Below, piece by piece: positions 40,740 to 48,451 of a stretch of 64,000 bases of DNA (positions within the stretch are counted from its first letter, which is position 1; each line of letters begins with the position of its first letter). The position numbers and the translations under genes were made by a program. Origin of the DNA: Streptococcus equi subsp. equi (GTDB taxonomy: Bacteria > Bacillota > Bacilli > Lactobacillales > Streptococcaceae); NCBI GenBank assembly GCA_900637675.1, contig LR134389.1:744001-808000 (forward strand), read 5' to 3'. The notes beneath the pieces were generated by a model. The model was not told where the DNA came from and made no database searches. It worked only from the letters and a program-made list of their open reading frames with translations.

Positions 40740-40876
40740 GTTTGAAAGGATATTGGCATCACCTCCTTTGTGTGATATAATTAGGTATAATAAAACGCCC
40801 TTTTTAATGGTTGTTTTATATTTTGTGTAGTCTCCACGTTGCGCTTTGGTCGGTTGTAACGTGGGGCTTTTTTGTT

Positions 40877-41477
40877 TTATTTACTAAATTTTAAATATGC
40901 TGGTATTGATAAAACTAATGTAAAAAACAACCCAACTAAGAACTCTAAGAATTTACCCTTAAGCAAAAAACTTATAGCTACTAAGCAGAATAAGATACCA
41001 ATTAAAAACATTATTGCTGCAATTGCATCTGTAAATGTAATATTTTTAGATTTGCTTTTTGATGTATTCGACAAAATACAGAGTGCAATATCACAGTTAA
41101 TATTTAATTGATGTTCGATGATATCTAAATCCATATCAATCGTTTTATATGGTCCACCATAAATGCTAATAGATGCATCGTAATTATACTTTTTGTTTTT
41201 TAAATAACGATTTATTTCTTTAGCTATTTCATGCGGAATGTAGCCTATAAAAATGTTTTTAACTAATATTTTAACAGCATTCTGATCATGTTTATTATTA
41301 GGCTCTCGTACTAATTTAACTTCATTTGATTTTAGATAATTGTATTTATAAATTCTGCCTGTATGGCTACTCTGTAGATAGTTAATGATTTTTTATTTGT
41401 TAAATTTTTATAATAAGTGTTTGATGATATACTGTTCCAGCTACTTGAAAGCTAGAATTAAAAACTCTTTTTGTCAT
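40877..41477 (-). CDS. HIRAN-domain protein with two membrane segments (two frameshifts as read)
   Basis: Starting at ATG 41477, inside the 3' end of the ImmA gene, the minus strand reads TKRVFNSSFQVAGTVYHQTL, then after one added A (near 41403-41407) NLTNKK, and after a second (near 41388-41393) IINYLQSSHTGRIYKYNYL, LVREPNNKHDQNAVKILV and IFIGYIPHEIAKEI. FQVAG, LVREPNNKHDQNA and GYIP are the HIRAN fold hallmarks. The C-terminus, from FTDAIAAIMFLIGILFCLVA, has two membrane segments. With both bases restored it is exactly 200 codons. HIRAN domains bind DNA ends; here it sits in the lysogeny module, perhaps for exclusion. Confidence 0.7.
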
Positions 41478-41862
41478 AATAACCTGTTAAATTATAATAC
41501 TCTTCCTTGACCATGACTTCATCGACAAATGAAGTTAGATCGTATTGTTGCATAAATCGGACGTAGTTAAATTCCTCTACATTATCCCAATAAGACAATT
41601 CTTCCCTCAGCAAGTGATGTATCATACATCTATCAGCTTGTAGCTCTGCTTTTTCTTTGTTTAGCTTGTAATAACTCGCAGTATGTTCTCTATGTCCTAG
41701 TTCATGATAGATGACTTTGTGCTTGTATGTGCCGTCAAGATAAGTGTCAATCGCAATGACGTTGTGTTTTTTGTTAAACATTCCAGGGGTGTTTGTCCCC
41801 CTACCGTCGAAGTACACTAAATCGATTCCCTTTTCCTGACAGACTGTTTCTGGTGTCATCAT
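41458..41862 (-). CDS. ImmA/IrrE-type zinc metallopeptidase
   Basis: 134 residues. The zinc motif HELGH is in VIYHELGHREHT, preceded by NVIAIDTYLDGTYK. In phages and ICEs such proteins cleave or release the partner repressor during induction. It lies 14 bases after the repressor gene, with which it is probably co-transcribed. Confidence 0.88.
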   Translation of the reverse strand: MMTPETVCQEKGIDLVYFDGRGTNTPGMFNKKHNVIAIDTYLDGTYKHKVIYHELGHREHTASYYKLNKEKAELQADRCMIHHLLREELSYWDNVEEFNYVRFMQQYDLTSFVDEVMVKEEYYNLTGYYDKKSF

Positions 41863-41875
41863 AGAGCTGTCCTCT

Positions 41876-42226
41876 CTATTTTCTATTTTTGATGCGCGTT
41901 TCCAATATAGATGTGATAAGGTCTATATCCTCGTCGTTGAGTTCATGCCCATCGAAGAAGAAAGTTTCTTCTGCATCTTTTTTTAGATCGATTGCAGACG
42001 GGGTATGGTCACTTTGTGCAATTTTAGGATTATCTGTGCGACCTAAAAGGTAATCTGTAGAGACGTGGAAGTAGTCAGCGATTTCTTGAAGACGTTCAGC
42101 GGACGGCTGGTTTCTCTTGATTGCGTAAATAGCGTTTTTACTTAATCCAAGATTTTCTTCTAGCTTTGCAATAGAGATTCCTCTACTTTTGCAAAGCTCT
42201 TTGATTTTTTCGAATGTTGAAAACAT
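41876..42226 (-). CDS. Phage CI-like repressor (XRE HTH)
   Basis: 116 residues from ATG 42226; ATG 42253 would add nine. The HTH is RGISIAKLEENLGLSKNAIY, then QEIADYFHVSTDYLLGRTDN. The short acidic tail ELNDEDIDLITSILE is typical of repressors regulated by ImmA-type peptidases. It should bind the operator region just upstream and hold the rightward early promoter off. Confidence 0.88.
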   Translation of the reverse strand: MFSTFEKIKELCKSRGISIAKLEENLGLSKNAIYAIKRNQPSAERLQEIADYFHVSTDYLLGRTDNPKIAQSDHTPSAIDLKKDAEETFFFDGHELNDEDIDLITSILETRIKNRK

Positions 42227-42286
42227 TGATATATCAACCTTTCTAAGCATCACGAAAAATATTTTAGAGAAATATCTATTTTATTG

Positions 42287-42315
42287 TTGACAAAAACAAG
42301 AGAATACTCTAAAAT
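42287..42315 (+). promoter_or_regulatory. Rightward early promoter
   Basis: TTGACA at 42287-42292 and TAAAAT at 42310-42315 with a 17-base spacer. The AGAG/CTCT half-palindrome fills the spacer, where a bound repressor would block RNA polymerase. Confidence 0.75.
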
Positions 42316-42325
42316 ATAATTTGTA

Positions 42326-42356
42326 AAGCGAATAAATAAGCGAAACAAAAAGCGAA
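42326..42356 (+). repeat. AAGCGAA heptamers with exact 12-base period
   Basis: AAGCGAA at 42326, 42338 and 42350. Inverted relatives lie at 42489 (TTCGC) and 42501 (TTCGCTT), again 12 bases apart. Confidence 0.8.
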
Positions 42357-42570
42357 AATAAAACTAAAAAAATAAAGTTTGGCGACTTAAGATAGTTAGT
42401 GTTATTAAGCTATTTGTTAGTGTTTTTTTCTATATGTTGATTGTAGTTTATTCTCTAATCATTGTCAAGAGTAAACTATAAAAAATTTTTCGCAAAAAAA
42501 TTCGCTTTTCATTTAAATAAAAAACTCCCGATCGGGGATGTACTGACCCCCAAAAGTTGGACACGACATA

Positions 42571-43374
42571 TTAGTGAAAGGATTTAGTTCTGTATTGCAC
42601 AGGGCTAAGTCCTTTTAGCTTTGCTTTAATGCGTTTGTTGTTGTAGTAAAAAATGTAATCTGTAATAGCTTGTTCAAGCTCATTAAGGGATTGATAAGTT
42701 GTCTCAAGGCCGTAAAACATCTCAGATTTGAGAATACCAAAGAAGGACTCCATCATCCCATTATCTGGACTATTTCCCTTGCGAGACATGGATGGACGAA
42801 TGCCTTTAGTCTCCAAAAAGTGATGATAAGACTGATGTTGATATTGCCAGCCTTGATCGCTGTGGAGAATCGTTCCATTGTACGAATCCGCTGGAAAAGC
42901 CTTCTCAAGCATGGTTTGTACTTGCTTCAAGTCAGGCGATCGAGACAGGGTGAAATCAATAATCTCACTGTTATAGCCGTCAAGAACAGGCGATAGATAG
43001 AGTTTCCCCTCAGGTAAGGTAAATTCCGTCACATCGGTATAGCACTTCTCGTAGGGCTTAGAACCTTCAAACTGACGTTTAATCAGATTATCAGCCTTTT
43101 TGCCAACCTCACCTTTGTAAGAAGAATACTTGCGCTTACGACGGATACGAGCTTTTAAGCCCATGACAGTCATCAAACGTTGTACTTTTTTGTGATTGAC
43201 GATAAAACCACGATTTCTTAGTTCCAGATGAATGCGACGATAGCCATAATTGCCATGATGTTCATCATAGATGCCTTGAATGAGCTCCTTTAAGTCCATG
43301 TCCTTATCTTCTTGAGCTAGTTGCTTGACTTGATAATAATAGGTTGACCGCGATAAATCAAGGATTTCAAGCAA
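42571..43374 (-). CDS. IS3-family OrfB, type A copy 3
   Basis: 267 residues, identical to the other type A copies except for one change, Thr to Ile, in the [10 protein letters not shown] motif region. The DDE residues are intact. Confidence 0.92.
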   Translation of the reverse strand: MLEILDLSRSTYYYQVKQLAQEDKDMDLKELIQGIYDEHHGNYGYRRIHLELRNRGFIVNHKKVQRLMTVMGLKARIRRKRKYSSYKGEVGKKADNLIKRQFEGSKPYEKCYTDVTEFTLPEGKLYLSPVLDGYNSEIIDFTLSRSPDLKQVQTMLEKAFPADSYNGTILHSDQGWQYQHQSYHHFLETKGIRPSMSRKGNSPDNGMMESFFGILKSEMFYGLETTYQSLNELEQAITDYIFYYNNKRIKAKLKGLSPVQYRTKSFH

Positions 43375-43397
43375 AGTTGCTAGAGAAAATTGACCGA

Positions 43398-43913
43398 TTA
43401 ATTCTTGGATGATTTCTGTTGCTCTTTGAGCTTTGCTTCGTCCCTCAACCGGTATTCTCTCAGCTTTTTTAGCACAGCATTCTCCGCTCTAAGGTAGTCT
43501 AATTCTTTTTGGAGTCGCTCCAACTCTGTCATTTGTTCTAAAGTCTTCTTTGGTTGACGTCCCATCTTTGGTGGCCTCCCTCTTCTTTTCTCAAGAATAG
43601 TATAGCCGTTTTTCTTGTATTGCGCTATCCACCTTGAAAGCATACTAGAATTTGGTAAAGCATAGTCTAAGGACGTCTGTTTTTGAGATTGACCATCAAT
43701 CAGAACTTTATCTATTATCTCTTGCTTCAGTTCTGGAGAATAATAACTATTCTTACCTTTTTGGACAATGGCTAACCCATACCTGTCAATCAGGCGAATC
43801 ATGTATTTGAGGTCAGATTCTGCAATACTAAACTTTTCTGATAAGCATTTAATGGACTTTCCAATGTGCCGTAGCTCATAGATTTGAACCTTGTCTTCAT
43901 AACTCAATGTCAT
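43398..43913 (-). CDS. IS3-family OrfA, type A copy 3
   Basis: 171 residues, identical to copies 1 and 2, with the slippery heptamer for -1 shifting into OrfB. Confidence 0.92.
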   Translation of the reverse strand: MTLSYEDKVQIYELRHIGKSIKCLSEKFSIAESDLKYMIRLIDRYGLAIVQKGKNSYYSPELKQEIIDKVLIDGQSQKQTSLDYALPNSSMLSRWIAQYKKNGYTILEKRRGRPPKMGRQPKKTLEQMTELERLQKELDYLRAENAVLKKLREYRLRDEAKLKEQQKSSKN

Positions 43914-44084
43914 AAAAATAGCCCCCCAATTGTTAGATTTTATGTCTAACTTTTGGGGGGCAGTTCAGGAGTAGGAGGTGAGAATTTGGATAATTTACAA
44001 AGACGTTTAGAACATTTTGTAATCAGAGTATCGAGACATTGCAACCTCACGTTTTTATTTTAATTATATCAGAAAGGAGAATAA

Positions 44085-44297
44085 ATGAGCCAACAACATC
44101 GAAAATGGTCAGCTCTTGTTGAACAGCGACTAAAAGAAAAAGATTGGACCAAAGGCGACTTAGCACTAGCGGTTGGTTTGCGGAGTTCGGGAACAATCAC
44201 TGACTTACTCGCGAAGGGTAAAGGTAGTGTTGATCTAAAGGTTAGAGTTTCAAAAATCCTTGGAATTCGTGAACCATGGGAATTATTTGAAAGGTAA
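44085..44297 (+). CDS. Small phage HTH protein (Cro-like position)
   Basis: 70 residues. HTH-like helices lie in LKEKDWTKGDLALAVGLRSS, followed by GTITDLLAKGKGSVDLKVRV and the ending WELFER. AGAAAGGAG lies six bases before ATG. As the first rightward early gene it is placed like Cro, but it now lies beyond IS copy 3 from the mapped promoter. Confidence 0.75.
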   Translation: MSQQHRKWSALVEQRLKEKDWTKGDLALAVGLRSSGTITDLLAKGKGSVDLKVRVSKILGIREPWELFER

Positions 44298-44369
44298 CAA
44301 AAAAGTCCGACGGGAATCGGACTCAAAACAAAAATTTACTACTTAGATTATATCACAAAGGAGCTAACT

Positions 44370-44621
44370 ATGGACAATATCTTAATGAGTTTGTCCGACT
44401 GGATAAAAGAAATTATTGAAAAAACAGTTAACAGATTAGTCCAAATCAAATTAGATGAGGCAAATGCCGAATTATTGACTAGAGAAAAAGTAGCGGACAG
44501 GCTTAACATGAGCCCGGCTACTTTTGATAAGTACTACAGGTATGATAAAAATTTTCCAAGCGAATTGCCAGGCGTTCGTTGGAAAAAAGCTGAAATTATC
44601 GCCTGGCTAAATAACAAATAA
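44370..44621 (+). CDS. DUF771-like phage DNA-binding protein
   Basis: 83 residues. The C-terminal part, LTREKVADRLNMSPATFDKY then GVRWKKAEIIAWLNN, is a winged-helix module shared by DUF771 and excisionase-like proteins; the N-terminus is an amphipathic helix. It could be an excisionase or early regulator. CAAAGGAG precedes the ATG by seven bases. Confidence 0.65.
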   Translation: MDNILMSLSDWIKEIIEKTVNRLVQIKLDEANAELLTREKVADRLNMSPATFDKYYRYDKNFPSELPGVRWKKAEIIAWLNNK

Positions 44622-44638
44622 GACTTTTGGACGAGGTC
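44622..44638 (+). repeat. 17-bp direct repeat, right copy
   Basis: GACTTTTGGACGAGGTC, starting right after the stop codon of the DUF771-like gene. Identical to 40723-40739. Confidence 0.6.
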
Positions 44639-44683
44639 TAATCACAAGGGAAGAAACACTGGAAAACAATTAGGAGTGTAATT

Positions 44684-44824
44684 ATGTTTAATAAAAAGAA
44701 AAAATTGCAGAAGTCATTCAATAATATTAACAAGCACATTGATAGTCTGACGCTGTCAGAACAAGAAAAGCGTAATCTAAAAGGATTGCTCCGTAATGTC
44801 AAAATTAGAACAAGGGTGGCGTGA
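44684..44824 (+). CDS. Small phage protein, 46 residues
   Basis: Reads FNKKKKLQKSFNNINKHIDS then LTLSEQEKRNLKGLLRNVK: a short basic helical protein. It has TTAGGAGTG before ATG and its TGA overlaps the next ATG by one base, so it is translationally coupled. Family not recognised. Confidence 0.55.
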   Translation: MFNKKKKLQKSFNNINKHIDSLTLSEQEKRNLKGLLRNVKIRTRVA

Positions 44825-44919
44825 TGAATGCAATTGGTATGTATAGCATTTTAGAGCGGCTAGACCGGCTTGAAAAAATCGTATTTGAAACAGTAGATGA
44901 CACAGGCGGAACGCATTAG
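44824..44919 (+). CDS. Small phage protein, 31 residues
   Basis: Reads NAIGMYSILERLDRLEKIVF then ETVDDTGGTH. It starts on the A of the previous stop and overlaps the next gene by 23 bases. Tight packing supports it, but it is too short for a family call. Confidence 0.45.
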   Translation: MNAIGMYSILERLDRLEKIVFETVDDTGGTH

Positions 44920-45238
44920 GGAATTTTATAAGGAAAATCCCACTGCCAGCTATGATGAGGTGGCAGAAGCTATCGGAACGACTAATAGCAACGTCAGAGC
45001 TAATATAGCCAAGGACATCAAGGCAGGCAGATGTGTCCGCCTCGAAGATAAATCATTGGACTACTCAGCTCATTTTGGGGCAACGGAAGCCCTAGCTGAT
45101 TTAGTAGATTGGAAAAATGACACTAGACGGGAATGGGTGGAAATGCTGACTAGAGCAGCAGAGAAAGAAACAGATAGCAATACCATGCGATTGCTTATCA
45201 AGGAAGCTAATAAACTGATGAAAGAGGTAACGAAATAA
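44897..45238 (+). CDS. Phage early protein with winged-helix-like N-terminus
   Basis: 113 residues. The N-terminal TASYDEVAEAIGTTNSNVRA followed by GRCVRLEDKSLDY looks like a winged helix. The C-terminal part is charged and helical (LIKEANKLMKEVTK). Its stop and the next ATG share bases (TAATG). Function not recognised; position suggests early regulation or replication support. Confidence 0.6.
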   Translation: MTQAERIREFYKENPTASYDEVAEAIGTTNSNVRANIAKDIKAGRCVRLEDKSLDYSAHFGATEALADLVDWKNDTRREWVEMLTRAAEKETDSNTMRLLIKEANKLMKEVTK

Positions 45239-45720
45239 TGGCTAAATTATACGAACTCGTTGGGGAATATCGGGATTTATACGAGTTAAATCTTGATGAT
45301 GAAACCTTAAAAGATACGCTAGACAGTATTGACTGGGCAGACAGATTGTCAGAAAAAGTTGAAGGCTATGCCCAGGTTATCGAAACAGCACTTGCTGAAG
45401 CGAAGATGTTTGAAGAGGCTGAAAAGAAATTCAAAGCCAAAAAAGAGGCTGCTAAGAAAAAAGCCGCCTGGTTGCAAGGGAATGTCTTCGATGCCATGAA
45501 ATTGACCAACCAAACAGAAATTAAGTCAGGAATTTTTACAGTGCGAATTAAGCAGAATCCTGAATCGGTAAAAGTTGATGAAGAGTTACTGCCGAAAAAA
45601 TACTTCAACAAAAAGATTACAGTCGCTCCGGACAAGACAACGTTAAAAGAACTGCTCAAATCTGGAAAGAAAATCAAGGGAGCAGAACTAATACGTACAG
45701 AAAAGTTGGTGATTAAATGA
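45238..45720 (+). CDS. Siphovirus Gp157-family protein
   Basis: 160 residues. An N-terminal helical region (DIDWAD-like SIDWADRLSEKVEGYAQVIE) and coiled coil (EEAEKKFKAKKEAAKKKAAW) are followed by SGIFTVRIKQNPESVKVDEE, the usual Gp157 tail. In S. thermophilus this family was first linked to phage resistance; in phages it sits in replication modules. Overlaps the next gene by four bases. Confidence 0.8.
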   Translation: MAKLYELVGEYRDLYELNLDDETLKDTLDSIDWADRLSEKVEGYAQVIETALAEAKMFEEAEKKFKAKKEAAKKKAAWLQGNVFDAMKLTNQTEIKSGIFTVRIKQNPESVKVDEELLPKKYFNKKITVAPDKTTLKELLKSGKKIKGAELIRTEKLVIK

Positions 45721-46190
45721 TGATACTAGCAATTGATCCAAGTAGTAATCGAATTGAAACTAGTACAACAGGAATCGTCTTACTAGACAATGCAAGGCTA
45801 GTTGATTATTGGGTAGTTCCATTTGGTGCTGAGAACTTTAAAAAGTGGTTCAAAGATATTGGCAGAACTCTTGAGTTTGATACCGTAGTGGTTGAAAAAT
45901 TCGAAGTTAGAGACAACGATTATTCCAGAGATAATTCAGTAGTCGAGACTATATCAGCAATCGAATTATGTTATCCGGATTTAGTTCTGCAGAGAAATGC
46001 AGGCTATCAGACGGATATTCCAAACGGTTTGCTTAAGGCTCTTGGTTTGTGGTCTTTTGATAAAAGCCATCACAACGATGTGAGGGCAGCTGCAAGGTTG
46101 GGATTGTTTTGGGCTCAGCGCAACGACATTGAGGAGGTGATTGTGGACATTGGCAATCGAATTACGCAAATGGCAAGCGGAAGCAGTTAA
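45717..46190 (+). CDS. RuvC-like phage Holliday-junction resolvase
   Basis: 157 residues with an RNase H-like fold: MILAIDPSSNRIE (first acid), TVVVEKFEVRDND (second acid), and SHHNDVRAAARLGLFW (last acids). It should resolve recombination intermediates made by the ERF annealing protein downstream. The family assignment comes from motif order only. Confidence 0.75.
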   Translation: MMILAIDPSSNRIETSTTGIVLLDNARLVDYWVVPFGAENFKKWFKDIGRTLEFDTVVVEKFEVRDNDYSRDNSVVETISAIELCYPDLVLQRNAGYQTDIPNGLLKALGLWSFDKSHHNDVRAAARLGLFWAQRNDIEEVIVDIGNRITQMASGSS

Positions 46191-47325
46191 GCGTAGCGAC
46201 CGCGATTGTCCTGGTATCTTTTTGGAAGCATACGGGGGTAGGGGTAAAACTATTTGTGCTTTTGAAATTGCAAAGCATAAAGAAGCTAAGAAAGTACTTG
46301 TTATCAATAACCGATTAGCTATCCTGAATGGTTGGAACAACACCCATCAAGATTTAGGCTATGTAAATGATTTTGAGTTAGAAATCATGACGGATCGCAG
46401 ATTGCAGAACAGATTAGCAAGTGGTGAATCTATCGAGTGTGATGTATTTGTCATCGATGAATGGCAGAATATGTCGAGCGATGCCAATGTGAAAGCATAC
46501 AAGAAGGTCAAACGCGGCTATACAGTAGGGCTTTCTGCAACGCCTATCAGGAAGAAAGGGCAGAATTTCTACCCGTTAGAAAAAACAATATTTGGAATGG
46601 CTGAGCCTAATCAACGTGAGAACTGGCAATTAGCCCATGGTAAGATGAAGTATTCCAAGTTCAGCTATTCTAAACAAGAATGGGATGACTTCCGAAACTA
46701 TGAAAGCTACGTGGCCAATTTACCAAATTTCTTCCGTTGGGAAGATGTTGAGGCCATTGAAGAGGCAGAAGAAAATAACGGTTTTGAGGTAATTTTTGAA
46801 CCAGTTTGGTGCCCACCTGCTAATCCGAAAGAGCTGGAACAGTTTAGAAGTCTAAACATCGTTGGTAAAGATGGCAAGTTTGCGATGGCTAAGCAAACTT
46901 TTGGTCGAAAGATTTTTGAGAGGTACTTAATCCAGACAGGGTTTGAAATTGACTTTCCGAAATTGAAGGCGATCAATGCAGATACACCTATGCTAATACA
47001 GCTTGATTTATTGTTGGCCAGTCATACAGAAATGCTGATAGTCAGCAAGTCGAAGCAAATTGTAGAAGTCATTCGTGAGCGTCACCCTGAGATTGGGATT
47101 TGGACGGGAGACAAGAAGGACGCTCTGGAGCAAACCAATGTAGTAGCTACCACTCAAGTACTTGGTGTCGGTGTGGATGGCTTGCAGTATAAATTTAAAA
47201 CGATTGTTGTCCTAGATCCAGTCAATCCATCTGATGGTGACTACGACGACTACCGCCAGCTATTATGGCGGGTAACGGGCAGCCGTCAACAACATGACGT
47301 GCGTGTCATTGAATTTTATTTTTGA
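46150..47325 (+). CDS. Phage superfamily 2 DNA helicase
   Basis: About 391 residues. Motifs: Q-like AIELRKWQAEAV, Walker A YGGRGKTICAFE, DExx box VFVIDEWQNM, motif III GLSATPIRKKG, and C-terminal TTQVLGVGVDGLQYK with QLLWRVTGSRQ. TTG 46150 (reading MAIELRKWQ) has GAGGAGG 12 bases upstream; TTG 46141 is also in frame but too close to it. Overlaps the resolvase gene. Likely replication initiation or restart. Confidence 0.85.
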   Translation: MAIELRKWQAEAVKRSDRDCPGIFLEAYGGRGKTICAFEIAKHKEAKKVLVINNRLAILNGWNNTHQDLGYVNDFELEIMTDRRLQNRLASGESIECDVFVIDEWQNMSSDANVKAYKKVKRGYTVGLSATPIRKKGQNFYPLEKTIFGMAEPNQRENWQLAHGKMKYSKFSYSKQEWDDFRNYESYVANLPNFFRWEDVEAIEEAEENNGFEVIFEPVWCPPANPKELEQFRSLNIVGKDGKFAMAKQTFGRKIFERYLIQTGFEIDFPKLKAINADTPMLIQLDLLLASHTEMLIVSKSKQIVEVIRERHPEIGIWTGDKKDALEQTNVVATTQVLGVGVDGLQYKFKTIVVLDPVNPSDGDYDDYRQLLWRVTGSRQQHDVRVIEFYF

Positions 47326-47334
47326 GGAGACAAA

Positions 47335-48045
47335 ATGGCAGAACATAAGGAATCGGGTATCTTTATTGTTTTGCGTTGCATTCAGGCTGACCTAATTGCT
47401 CCAAAAGGGCAGTATAACTCTTTTGGTAAGTATGCCTATCGTAGCGCTGAAGATATCCTGGAGGCTCTCAAGCCTCTTTTGAAGAAATATGATGCCTCAA
47501 TCGTACTGAGCGACGAAATCGTCCAGGTTGGGGAGAGGTACTATGTAGAGGCTACAGCTACCCTTTACGCAATGGGTGAATGTGTAGGAAACAAGGCTTA
47601 CGCTCGAGAAGACGAGACCAAAAAAGGTATGGACGGGGCACAGATTACAGGTGCAGCTTCTAGCTATGCTCGTAAATACGCTTTGAATGGGCTTTTGGCT
47701 ATTGATGACAATAATGACGCTGATACAGATGCCTATCATAATCAGAATAATCAAAGTGCTGGTAAAACTCAAAAGACTAATCAAAAACAAGCGAGTCAGC
47801 AAGAGTCAACAGCGAAAGCTCCTGCTAAAAATAATGGTTCTAAAACTATTACTGGAGCGCAAGCCAAGGCTATCCGAACAGAACTCAAAAACATGGCAGA
47901 AGCTACAGGAAGTCCAGCTGCTGCAATTGGTAACTGGTTTATCGGAAAGATGGGCGTTGACAAGCCAGAGAACATTCCTGCAGAGCGTTTGAAAGAGGCA
48001 CAACAGATTATCGCAGATGCGAAAAAAGTGAAAGGGATTGAATAA
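47335..48045 (+). CDS. ERF-family single-strand annealing protein
   Basis: 236 residues. The N-terminal ERF core has YNSFGKYAYRSAEDILEALK, VEATATLYAMGE and GAQITGAASSYARKYALNGL. A Gln/Asn/Ser-rich linker follows (NQNNQSAGKTQKTNQKQ), then a helical C-terminus. It anneals ssDNA in phage recombination and pairs with the SSB next door. It starts ten bases after the helicase stop. Confidence 0.88.
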   Translation: MAEHKESGIFIVLRCIQADLIAPKGQYNSFGKYAYRSAEDILEALKPLLKKYDASIVLSDEIVQVGERYYVEATATLYAMGECVGNKAYAREDETKKGMDGAQITGAASSYARKYALNGLLAIDDNNDADTDAYHNQNNQSAGKTQKTNQKQASQQESTAKAPAKNNGSKTITGAQAKAIRTELKNMAEATGSPAAAIGNWFIGKMGVDKPENIPAERLKEAQQIIADAKKVKGIE

Positions 48046-48438
48046 ATGATTAATAATGTAGTACTAGTTGGTCGTATGACCAAGGACGCAGAGCTTCGAT
48101 ACACTCCAAGTCAGGTGGCAGTTGCTACGTTTACACTTGCTGTTAATCGCGCCTTTAAGAGCCAAAATGGTGAGCGCGAAGCGGATTTCATTAACTGTGT
48201 GATCTGGCGTCAGCAAGCTGAAAATTTAGCTAACTGGGCGAAAAAGGGTGTCTTGATTGGGATTACAGGACGTATTCAGACCCGTAACTACGAAAACCAA
48301 CAGGGGCAGCGTGTGTATGTAACCGAGGTTGTTGCAGATAATTTCAAAATGCTGGAATACCGCCAGCAACAGCAGCAAGAGGATTCATTCGATAATAACA
48401 ATCCAATGGATATTCAGGCTGACGACTTGCCATTCTAA
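48046..48438 (+). CDS. ssb: Phage single-stranded DNA-binding protein
   Basis: 130 residues. OB fold: [37 protein letters not shown] and [20 protein letters not shown]. The acidic tail ends DDLPF, the recruiting tip of SSB. ATG follows the ERF stop directly (TAAATG). Confidence 0.95.
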   Translation: MINNVVLVGRMTKDAELRYTPSQVAVATFTLAVNRAFKSQNGEREADFINCVIWRQQAENLANWAKKGVLIGITGRIQTRNYENQQGQRVYVTEVVADNFKMLEYRQQQQQEDSFDNNNPMDIQADDLPF

Positions 48439-48451
48439 TAGGAGGTACTGA

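Larger units (their letters stand above)
42227..42538. promoter_or_regulatory. Prophage control region (operators and promoters)
   Basis: 312 bases without a gene between the repressor and IS copy 3. It holds a rightward promoter (42287-42315), a partly palindromic AGAGAATACTCT at 42299-42310 inside the promoter spacer, three AAGCGAA heptamers at a 12-base period, and an imperfect inverted repeat TAGTTTATTCTC/AAGAGTAAACTA at 42444-42478. The layout fits repressor and Cro operators. The IS ends this region. Confidence 0.7.
42539..43967 (-). mobile_element. IS3-family insertion sequence (type A), copy 3
   Basis: 1429 bp with the standard ends, flanked by a 3-bp target repeat GGA (42536-42538 and 43968-43970). 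This is the only type A copy here with an intact target repeat, so it is a clean insertion. It splits a hairpin, CTCCCGATCGGGGAG, between the early promoter and the early genes. Confidence 0.95.

Noticed and set aside
43986..44063. 25-residue frame from TTG (LDNLQRRLEHFVIRV...) after IS copy 3
   Set aside because: It has AGGAGG upstream, but it is very short, with no family signal; it may be a leader peptide at best.
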